A DNA stretch of 5,537 nucleotides, taken from NCBI GenBank assembly GCA_030039655.1, contig JASHVC010000561.1, positions 1 to 5,537 on the forward strand. Direction: 5' to 3'. Below are positions 1-4,628 of this stretch, in pieces. The position numbers and the translations under genes were made by a program. The stretch comes from Xanthobacteraceae bacterium. GTDB lineage: Bacteria; Pseudomonadota; Alphaproteobacteria; Rhizobiales; Xanthobacteraceae. Each line of letters starts with the position of its first letter. The first letter of the stretch is position 1. The notes beneath the pieces were generated by a model, which did not search any database, was not told the origin of the DNA, and saw only the letters and a program-made list of their open reading frames with translations.

Positions 1-220
1 TTAGCGCCCGCCCACTTCCCTCCATGGCCGCGATCGTATTGTCGAAGGTCGCGGGCGCGGGATCGGCCGCTATGACCCCAATCTCAGCCTCGTGCTCCGC
101 CAGCCCCCGCTCGTAGGCGAGCCGGAAATTGTCCGGCTTGATGCGATCGAACGGCGGGACCCCGTCGGGGGTCTTCCAACCGGCGAAGAAGGGGTTCTCG
201 GGCGTGTGAGTCTGGGTCAT
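1..220 (-). CDS. dcp: M3-family peptidyl-dipeptidase (dipeptidyl carboxypeptidase), N-terminal part only
   Basis: Seventy-three codons are visible from an ATG at 220-218; the frame is still open at base 1 (the last complete codon is CTA), so the gene continues off the left edge. The peptide begins MTQTHTPENPFFAGWKTPDG and continues with VPPFDRIKPDNF, AEHEAEIGVIAADPAPATFDNTIAAME. This matches the N-terminal pattern of M3 metallopeptidases of the Dcp/oligopeptidase A group: N-P-aromatic..W..P.G.PPFD.I.P..F..A, then AEI..IA..P..PTF.NT. The family cuts dipeptides from peptide C-termini with a zinc HExxH site, which lies far downstream of what can be seen. There is no signal peptide, so a cytoplasmic enzyme is expected. 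No clear Shine-Dalgarno precedes the ATG (the upstream bases are a C-run). PrlC-type oligopeptidase A is the alternative assignment; the fragment cannot separate the two. Confidence 0.78.
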   Translation of the reverse strand, partial: MTQTHTPENPFFAGWKTPDGVPPFDRIKPDNFRLAYERGLAEHEAEIGVIAADPAPATFDNTIAAMEGSGRAL

Positions 221-274
221 GGGGGGTCTTAGCAAATGGAGGGGCGGGCGTGATATATGTCATCCAGCGAGCAG
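221..274. promoter_or_regulatory. divergent promoter region between the peptidase and the DapA-like gene
   Basis: The two genes diverge, so both promoters should lie in bases 221-328. The only AT-rich patch is TGATATATG at 251-259, which offers an extended -10-like TATATG (254-259) for the plus strand and is nearly self-complementary, so it could also serve the minus strand. A possible plus-strand -35 is TTAGCA (229-234), but its spacing of 19 is long. This is weak sequence-only evidence; the exact promoter is uncertain. Confidence 0.3.
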
Positions 275-311
275 CGCCCACCACCTCGCCTTACGAGGCG
301 TAGGATGGGCG
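275..311 (+). repeat. long hairpin in the 5' leader of the DapA-like gene, REP-like palindrome
   Basis: CGCCCA (275-280) pairs perfectly with TGGGCG (306-311). Inside it CCTCGCCT (284-291) pairs with AGGCGTAGG (296-304), leaving one bulged T at 301, around a TACG tetraloop (292-295). That makes a 37-base hairpin with 14 base pairs, ending 2 bases before the Shine-Dalgarno. The right half, GCGTAGGATGGGC, resembles palindromic intergenic repeats common in Bradyrhizobium relatives, so this may be a REP-like element that landed in the leader. A role in mRNA stability or translation is inference. Confidence 0.55.
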
Positions 312-313
312 GT

Positions 314-320
314 AAGGAGA
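314..320 (+). promoter_or_regulatory. ribosome binding site fixing the start of the DapA-like gene
   Basis: AAGGAGA lies 8 bases before the ATG at 329. It decides against the in-frame ATG at 257, which has no Shine-Dalgarno and whose 24-residue extension would be read through the hairpin. Confidence 0.75.
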
Positions 321-328
321 GTTTAGAA

Positions 329-1282
329 ATGCCCCGCCACGCCCACTACCTTCCGCACGGCGTCATTCCGGCCGTGATCCTGCCGTTTACGGACGACCTT
401 GCCATCGACGAGAAGAGCTTCCGCAAGCACCTGCAGGACGTGGCGGCGGTCAAAGGCCTCAGTGCCATCACCATCAACGCCCATTCGACTGAGGTTGCCT
501 CTTGTACTTTCGATGAACAGCGCCGCGTGCTTGAGATCGCGCAGGACGAGATTGGCGGCAAGCTGCCGATCGTCAACGGCATTTGGGTCGACGGCAGCCT
601 CGAGGCCGCCCGGATCGCCCGCATGGCGGAGGAGGGCGGCGCCTCGGCACTTCTGGTGTTCCCGCCTGCTCCGTTCACGCTCGGCCAATCGCCCGCTATG
701 GCGGTCGAGCACTTCAAGCGAATCGCCGGCGCGTCGAGCCTGCCGATCATCGTCTTCCAGTACCCGCTGGTGACGGGCCAGGGCTATCCGCGCGACACGT
801 TGCTGAAGATGTGCGACGAGGTGCCGAGTATCCGCGCCATCAAAGACTGGGCCGGCAATGTAGCCCAACATGAGATGCACGTGCGCGAGCTGCAAGCGCG
901 CAAACCGCAGGTCAACGTGCTTTCGACCCACAGCGCCTGGCTGTTGAGTTCGCTCGTGCTAGGCTGCAACGGTCTTCTCTCCGGCTCGGGCAGCGTCATC
1001 GCCGATCTGCAGTCGGAGCTGTTCCAGGCGGTCAAGGCCAACGATCTCGCCGAAGCGCGGCGGGTCAATGACCGCATCTACCCGCTGGCCCGCGTGTTTT
1101 ATTCGGACCCGTGGGCCGACATGCATAACCGCATGAAAGAGGCGTTGGTGCTGCTCGGCCGGTTGCCGCGCGCCGTGGTGCGCCCGCCGCTCGTTAAGAT
1201 CACCCGCGCCGAGATTGACCGCATCCGCGCCGCCCTTGTTCAAGCGGGCATGCTGTCGCACAAGGCTCGCGACGCCGCCTGA
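329..1282 (+). CDS. dihydrodipicolinate synthase (DapA)-superfamily class I aldolase/lyase, substrate unknown
   Basis: The protein has 317 residues, slightly longer than the usual 290-300, and spans a complete TIM barrel of the DHDPS/N-acetylneuraminate lyase superfamily. The N-terminal barrel strand reads HGVIPAVILPFTDD (10-23). The tyrosine of the catalytic relay is in FQYP (Y145), and the Schiff-base lysine is K172 in SIRAIKDWAGN. The glycine-rich GCNGLLSGSGS (212-222) sits where the family has its conserved G.xG.S loop. The usual substrate-binding GTTGE is replaced by AHSTE (51-55), followed by VASCTFDEQRRVLE. True DapA depends on the two threonines of that motif, so this is probably not the lysine-biosynthetic enzyme but a paralogue acting on another keto acid with pyruvate chemistry. 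It appears to be a single-gene unit: its own Shine-Dalgarno, divergent from the peptidase, with a stem-loop after the stop. Membership of the superfamily is near certain; the reaction is not known. Confidence 0.9.
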   Translation: MPRHAHYLPHGVIPAVILPFTDDLAIDEKSFRKHLQDVAAVKGLSAITINAHSTEVASCTFDEQRRVLEIAQDEIGGKLPIVNGIWVDGSLEAARIARMAEEGGASALLVFPPAPFTLGQSPAMAVEHFKRIAGASSLPIIVFQYPLVTGQGYPRDTLLKMCDEVPSIRAIKDWAGNVAQHEMHVRELQARKPQVNVLSTHSAWLLSSLVLGCNGLLSGSGSVIADLQSELFQAVKANDLAEARRVNDRIYPLARVFYSDPWADMHNRMKEALVLLGRLPRAVVRPPLVKITRAEIDRIRAALVQAGMLSHKARDAA

Positions 1283-1293
1283 ACTTGCCTCTC

Positions 1294-1326
1294 CCGCTCC
1301 TGCTGGCAGCGAACTAGCAGGAGCGG
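1294..1326 (+). terminator. stem-loop after the DapA-like gene, probable terminator
   Basis: CCGCTCCTGCT (1294-1304) and AGCAGGAGCGG (1316-1326) are perfect 11-base inverted arms around an 11-base loop, 11 bases after the stop codon. No T-run follows directly (TAAACAGCTTCTT), so it may be a weak intrinsic terminator or a 3'-end stabiliser rather than a canonical one. Confidence 0.6.
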
Positions 1327-1380
1327 TAAACAGCTTCTTGCATCGACTTTGGCTTTTGCAGAAAGTGCCTCCCTACTCCC

Positions 1381-1641
1381 ATGAGCACCGACAATCCCAT
1401 ACGGCGCCGCCGGCGCATCATCTGGCCGAACGTGCTGACGGTGGTCAGCGCCGCGATTCTCATCAGCGCCGAGGTGTTTGGCGCCGCGTTCGCCGGCAGC
1501 TGGGCGATCGCGAGCTTGGCGGGCCTCGGCCCGCTCGGCGCTCGCATCCTCGACGTAATTTTTATGCTCTGCGGGCTCGCGGTGATGGTGCAGTTCCTGC
1601 GCGCCGCCCATCTTGTTGAGCCGTTCACCGCCGCGGACTGA
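1381..1641 (+). CDS. small two-helix inner-membrane protein, conserved-looking, function unknown
   Basis: This is an 86-residue protein. Its basic N-terminus (IRRRRRIIWPN, 7-17) is followed by a long hydrophobic stretch (about 18-49) and a second membrane segment (about 56-73, ILDVIFMLCGLAVMVQFL), ending in RAAHLVEPFTAAD. The arginine run before the first helix predicts a cytoplasmic N-terminus, and with two helices the C-terminus should be cytoplasmic too. The pattern RRRIIWPNVLTVVSAAIL..AEVFGAAFAG looks like a small hypothetical protein that I associate with rhizobial genomes, but I cannot name a function. The ATG at 1381 has no evident Shine-Dalgarno. It lies 98 bases after the DapA-like gene, beyond a stem-loop, so co-transcription is uncertain. 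Coding is supported by the consistent hydrophobic pattern and high third-position GC. Confidence 0.7.
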   Translation: MSTDNPIRRRRRIIWPNVLTVVSAAILISAEVFGAAFAGSWAIASLAGLGPLGARILDVIFMLCGLAVMVQFLRAAHLVEPFTAAD

Positions 1642-1668
1642 CGAACACGACTCCGTTCGCGGTGGAAA

Positions 1669-1733
1669 TTTGGTCGTTACTCTTTCGTTAAAGACCAAAA
1701 CGCTTGCGACTGTCGGCCAAATCGATTATTTGG
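1669..1733. promoter_or_regulatory. two inverted repeats of a TTTGG core, possible operator sites
   Basis: TTTGGTC (1669-1675) is matched by GACCAAA (1693-1699), and CCAAAT (1717-1722) by ATTTGG (1728-1733); both pairs are perfect. The four half-sites share a TTTGG core, and the first three begin about 24 bases apart. They lie in the AT-rich stretch ahead of the decarboxylase leader and overlap the best promoter candidate. The first pair could instead be a weak stem after the small membrane gene. A role as repressor or activator sites is inference. Confidence 0.35.
1704..1732 (+). promoter_or_regulatory. candidate sigma-70 type promoter for the ornithine decarboxylase transcript
   Basis: TTGCGA (1704-1709) and TATTTG (1727-1732) are separated by 17 bases in the only AT-rich part of the intergenic region. 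The match to consensus is modest (4/6 and 3/6). If real, transcription would start near 1740, giving an untranslated leader of about 385 bases. Confidence 0.3.
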
Positions 1734-1804
1734 TGATTGCCCAATTTCGCACGTGCCTGTGGCCGTGTGTCGGTCGGTGGGCATCCGGACAAGAGGCCGG
1801 ACAG

Positions 1805-2112
1805 CCGCCTAAGGAAGAGACACTACTTCCTTGCTCCCGCGACCGGCAGCCGGAGGCGAAACCGGCATAGCCCGCTCTCCACGGGCGACGCGGCTTAAAG
1901 CAACGACGGAAGGGCTTTTTTGGTTACTGCCGGCGCCAATGCCGGAAGACACCGAAAGGGCTTCGTCCTTCTTTGCCAGCAGTGCGGAACGGGATCTCCC
2001 TCATCCGGACCAAGGCAGCAATCACGGCGACGCAAGAGTTCCGCTTAGTCGCGGAGCAAAAGCTGTCGCAGGAGGTTCACCTAGGCGGCTACGCCGCCGG
2101 CCGGATAGAGGA
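1805..2112 (+). ncRNA. structured 5' leader of the ornithine decarboxylase gene, probable speF-motif RNA
   Basis: About 320 bases in front of the decarboxylase gene carry no convincing gene but a series of hairpins. AAGGAAG (1811-1817) pairs with CTTCCTT (1826-1832). GCCCG (1870-1874) pairs with CGGGC (1882-1886). CCGGC (1930-1934) pairs with GCCGG (1941-1945). AAGGG (1956-1960) pairs with TCCTT (1966-1970). CGGA..GGG (1985-1993) pairs with CCC..TCCG (1998-2007). GTTCCGC (2038-2044) pairs with GCGGAGC (2051-2057), and GGCGGC (2084-2089) with GCCGCC (2093-2098). A long conserved RNA known as the speF motif is established upstream of ornithine decarboxylase genes in Alphaproteobacteria. Position, length and the run of hairpins fit it, but I matched it from memory and context, not by a covariance model, so the boundaries are approximate. 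A six-T run at 1916-1921 inside the leader could be an attenuation point. Likely role: controlling decarboxylase expression. Confidence 0.6.
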
Positions 2113-2113
2113 G
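2084..2113 (+). promoter_or_regulatory. hairpin and ribosome binding site ahead of the ornithine decarboxylase start
   Basis: AGAGGAG (2107-2113) is 10 bases before the ATG at 2124 and supports that start. It is preceded by a very GC-rich 6-pair stem, GGCGGC (2084-2089) with GCCGCC (2093-2098), around a 3-base loop. A second, stronger Shine-Dalgarno-like AGGAGG sits at 2070-2075 with no start codon at a usable distance. Confidence 0.5.
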
Positions 2114-2123
2114 TTGCGTCGCA

Positions 2124-3254
2124 ATGACGGCACGCATCCGCGAATTTCTCAAGCATCGTATCCAAGACGGCCCCTGCCTCGTGCTCGACCTCGACGTCGT
2201 CCGCGAAAACTATCAGAGCTTCGCCAAGGCGCTGCCGGACACCAAGGTGTTCTATGCGGTCAAGGCCAACCCGGCGCCGGAAATACTGAAGCTGCTCGTT
2301 GGCCTGGGCTGCTGCTTTGACGTCGCCTCGGTGGCCGAGACTGAAGCCGTACTTGCAGCCGGCGCCGCGCCTGATCGCATCTCCTACGGCAATACCATCA
2401 AGAAAGAGTCCGAGATTGCTGCCGCTGCCAAACTCGGCATCACCCTGTTCGCCGTCGATTGTGAAGCTGAGGTCGAGAAAGTCGCCCGGGCCGCCCCTGG
2501 CAGTCGGGTAATTTGCCGTATCGTTTGCGACGGTTCGGGCGCCGAGTGGCCGCTGTCGCGCAAGTTCGGCTGCGAGCCGGATTATGCCGCCGATATTCTC
2601 GAAGCAGCGCACAAACGTGGTCTCGTGCCGTACGGCGTGTCGTTCCACGTCGGCTCGCAGCAGCACAATGTCGAGGCCTGGGACCGCGCGCTTGCCTCGA
2701 CCGCGGCGGTGTTCCGCGCCTGCGCGGAGCGCGGCATCACGCTGTCAATAGTCAATCTCGGCGGAGGCTTTCCGGCCCGCTATGTGCGCAAGACGCCGAA
2801 GCTCGAATCCTACGGCAAGGCGATCTTCCGGTCGCTGCGGAAACACTTCGGCAACAACCTCCCGAACACCATCGTCGAGCCGGGCCGTGGTCTCGTCGGC
2901 AATGCCGGCGTCATCGAGGCTGAGGTGGTGTTGATTGCCAAGCGCTCGCCCGAGGACGAGGTGCGCTGGGTCTATCTGGATATCGGCAAGTTCCACGGGC
3001 TCGCCGAGACCATCGGCGAGTCGATTCGCTATCCGATCCGCACCACGCACGATCGCGACGAGACAGTGCCCTGCATCGTCGCCGGCCCGACCTGTGACTC
3101 GGTGGACGTGCTCTACGAGAAGACGCCGTATCCGCTGCCGGTGTCGCTCGCTATCGGCGACAAGGTCCTGATCGAGGCCGCCGGAGCCTACACGACGACA
3201 TATTCCTCGGTCGGCTTCAATGGCTATCCGCCGCTGCGGCAGTTTGTGATCTGA
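2124..3254 (+). CDS. odc: ornithine decarboxylase, PLP-dependent fold-III (alanine racemase-like) type
   Basis: This enzyme converts ornithine to putrescine and CO2, the entry step to putrescine and homospermidine or spermidine in the cytoplasm. It has 376 residues, the usual length for the bacterial group. All family landmarks are present: the PLP lysine K47 in FYAVKANP; FDVAS (65-69); SFHVGSQ (173-179) with H175 stacking on PLP; the glycine loop NLGGGFPA (211-218); the phosphate-binding EPGRG (252-256); YLDIGKFHG (284-292); the catalytic cysteine C324 and substrate-binding D325 in GPTCDSVD; and the C-terminal AGAYTTTYSSVGFNG (353-367) with Y356. The Cys-Asp pair comes from the partner subunit, so the enzyme should be a dimer. 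This family is unrelated in fold to enterobacterial SpeC/SpeF. Related bacterial enzymes also accept lysine, so some lysine decarboxylase activity is possible. It is a single-gene unit under a long leader RNA, ending 38 bases from a convergent operon. Confidence 0.95.
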   Translation: MTARIREFLKHRIQDGPCLVLDLDVVRENYQSFAKALPDTKVFYAVKANPAPEILKLLVGLGCCFDVASVAETEAVLAAGAAPDRISYGNTIKKESEIAAAAKLGITLFAVDCEAEVEKVARAAPGSRVICRIVCDGSGAEWPLSRKFGCEPDYAADILEAAHKRGLVPYGVSFHVGSQQHNVEAWDRALASTAAVFRACAERGITLSIVNLGGGFPARYVRKTPKLESYGKAIFRSLRKHFGNNLPNTIVEPGRGLVGNAGVIEAEVVLIAKRSPEDEVRWVYLDIGKFHGLAETIGESIRYPIRTTHDRDETVPCIVAGPTCDSVDVLYEKTPYPLPVSLAIGDKVLIEAAGAYTTTYSSVGFNGYPPLRQFVI

Positions 3255-3265
3255 CCGGCGCCGTC

Positions 3266-3285
3266 ATTCCGGGGCGATCCGGAAT
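3266..3285. terminator. palindrome between convergent genes, likely bidirectional terminator or REP-like repeat
   Basis: ATTCCGG (3266-3272) and CCGGAAT (3279-3285) are perfect inverted arms around GGCGAT, centred in the 38-base gap between the convergent stops at 3254 and 3293. No T-run follows on the plus strand. The unit CCGTCATTCCGGGGCGAT resembles the start of a dispersed intergenic palindrome frequent in Bradyrhizobium and Rhodopseudomonas, here apparently in a shortened form. Confidence 0.55.
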
Positions 3286-3292
3286 TACCGCG

Positions 3293-3607
3293 CTATTTCT
3301 CCACCCACTCGACATGGGCCTTGATGGCCTTACGGTTGTCGTCGATCCAACCGTGCGGCCGCGCCTTCTCGATCATCGCCGAAAAATTCCGTTGCCACGC
3401 GTCGTTGTTCTCGACTCCGGGCCAGTGGCGCAATGCAGCTTCCAAGATCCAGGCGGTCTCGGCATCCGGCAGTTCGGCGGTGCCGGCCACCGCCTTGCGG
3501 ACAGGATCGAGATTGCTGCGGTCGCCCGCGGCCACGAATTTGAAGGCGCGAAAGTTGTCGCGGTCTTCGAGTGTCAGTTCGCCGGTCTCCAAGAGTTTCA
3601 GGTACAA
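3293..3607 (-). CDS. small soluble protein of unknown function, third gene of the COG0523 operon
   Basis: This 104-residue product is not one I recognise. It is acidic to neutral and predicted mostly helical, with LETGELTLEDRDNFRAFKFVAAGD near the N-terminus, ELPDAETAWILEAALRHWPG in the middle and a basic C-terminal helix (KARPHGWIDDNRKAIKAHVEWVEK). It has no signal peptide, membrane helix or cysteine. Start choice: a GTG at 3613 would add two residues, but the only Shine-Dalgarno (AAGGAG, 3618-3613) overlaps that GTG, whereas the TTG at 3607 has it 5 bases away, so TTG is preferred. It begins 15 bases after the WD40 stop, so it is very likely co-transcribed. The opposite-strand frames over the same bases read as arginine/serine-rich shadow peptides, which favours this strand. 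A role with the GTPase and the WD40 protein is inference from position only. Confidence 0.7.
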   Translation of the reverse strand: MYLKLLETGELTLEDRDNFRAFKFVAAGDRSNLDPVRKAVAGTAELPDAETAWILEAALRHWPGVENNDAWQRNFSAMIEKARPHGWIDDNRKAIKAHVEWVEK

Positions 3608-3622
3608 GGCCACTCCTTCCGA

Positions 3623-4624
3623 TCACGCCAGATCGATGATTCCGGCCTCGCCGCTCTCGGTGCCGAAGGCGAGCAGTGTGCCGTCCACGCTCCAGGCGAG
3701 CGCGGTGAGGGGAGCGTCGCCCGGCTTCTTCGCCAGAATTTCGGCCCCGTCTTCGACGCGGACCAGCAGCGCCATGCCGTCGCTATACCCAGCCGCAACG
3801 ATGTCCTGCTTCGGATGGCAAGCCACCACCTCGACGCGCTGCTCGGCAGGTGCCAGCAAACGCGGCTGCTTGCCCATGGGGCCATCCTTGGACTGGAACG
3901 GCCAGAGGATGATTTGATTGGAGCCCGATGTCGCCAGCCAGCGGCCCCCGAGGGTCCAGCCGAGCGAGGTGACGCGCGCCGCGTAACCGGACATGCGCAT
4001 GTGCTTGCGGTCGGTGATGCGCCAGCCGTGCAGCATCGGCTCCTGCATGGTGGTGACGAGAAAACGGCCGTCAGGGCTCACCATAGCGCCGAGGTGCGAG
4101 CCCTTCCATTCGAGCTGCTCCGGCGTTGCTTGCGGCGCATTGGGAAACCAGAGCGCGGCGCCGTTGTAATGGGCCACGGCGAGGCGAAAGCCTTTCGGCA
4201 GAAAGGCTAGTCCGCCGACTGTCGAAGGCGCCTCGTACTCGCGTAACTCCTTGCCTTGGGCGTACGCCGTCTTGCCGGCCGACCACGCCACCTCACTATC
4301 CGGCCCGAGCGCCACATGATCGATCCAGCGGTGCTTCGCATCGGTGGCAAGAACGCGGCTTGATCCGAGGTCCGTCGTGACCACCTTGCCGTCGTCGCCG
4401 CCGCTAATGATGCGTTCACCGTCGCTGGCCGCCGCCAGGATGGCGCCGCTATGCACATTCATGCGGCGCAGTTCGCCGTTCGGCTCGGCAAACACCAGCG
4501 CTTCTTCGCCAAGCACGAAGACCGCTGTGCGCCCGAGAAAATGCGCGGCCACGATCGCACCGCCGGCGGCTACGGCGCGCGTGCGTTCGACGACGGAGAC
4601 CGTACCGCTGCGGGTATCGCTCAT
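3623..4624 (-). CDS. WD40-repeat beta-propeller protein
   Basis: This 333-residue protein is built of degenerate WD40-type repeats. Recognisable blades include AAASDGERIISGGDDGKVVTTDL (64-86), AFLPKGFRLAVAHYNGAALWFP (140-161), AMVSPDGRFLVTTMQEPMLHGWRI (180-203), LGWTLGGRWLATSGSNQIILWPF (221-243), ACHPKQDIVAAGYSDGMALLVRV (268-290) and ALAWSVDGTLLAFGTESGEAGIIDLA (308-333). Seven to eight blades, enough to close one propeller, are expected. It has no signal peptide or membrane segment and no fused catalytic domain, so it is probably a cytoplasmic protein-binding scaffold. Its ATG lies 4 bases after the stop of the COG0523 GTPase with no strong Shine-Dalgarno of its own, suggesting translational coupling. 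I recall COG0523 and WD40 genes being paired in rhizobial genomes, but the function of this WD40 protein is not established as far as I know. The fold is clear; the role is unknown. Confidence 0.88.
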   Translation of the reverse strand: MSDTRSGTVSVVERTRAVAAGGAIVAAHFLGRTAVFVLGEEALVFAEPNGELRRMNVHSGAILAAASDGERIISGGDDGKVVTTDLGSSRVLATDAKHRWIDHVALGPDSEVAWSAGKTAYAQGKELREYEAPSTVGGLAFLPKGFRLAVAHYNGAALWFPNAPQATPEQLEWKGSHLGAMVSPDGRFLVTTMQEPMLHGWRITDRKHMRMSGYAARVTSLGWTLGGRWLATSGSNQIILWPFQSKDGPMGKQPRLLAPAEQRVEVVACHPKQDIVAAGYSDGMALLVRVEDGAEILAKKPGDAPLTALAWSVDGTLLAFGTESGEAGIIDLA

Positions 4625-4628
4625 CTTA

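Noticed and set aside
257..328. A 24-residue N-terminal extension of the DapA-like protein from the ATG at 257
   Set aside because: No Shine-Dalgarno precedes it, the extension runs through a perfect hairpin, and its arginine/proline-rich sequence is unlike the family. The ATG at 329 has AAGGAGA 8 bases upstream and starts just before the barrel.
323..931. A 202-codon minus-strand frame opposite the DapA-like gene
   Set aside because: It is antisense to a gene with clear catalytic motifs and is rich in Arg, Asp and His with no domain pattern, which is typical shadow coding.
1939..2127. A 62-codon upstream reading frame (ATG at 1939) ending in an ATGA overlap with the decarboxylase start, extendable to a TTG at 1831
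   Set aside because: There is no Shine-Dalgarno. The peptide is arginine/proline/serine-rich, as expected of an off-frame in GC-rich DNA, and the region is better explained as structured leader RNA. The ATGA overlap is noted in case leader translation is ever shown.
1973..2320. A TTG-started frame crossing from the leader into the decarboxylase gene
   Set aside because: It overlaps the clear decarboxylase coding sequence by nearly 200 bases in another frame and becomes arginine/proline-rich there.
3314..4210. A 298-codon plus-strand frame opposite the small protein and the WD40 gene
   Set aside because: It is antisense to two better-supported genes with recognisable propeller repeats. Its own translation shows no domain pattern, and its length comes from GC-rich codon bias on the other strand.
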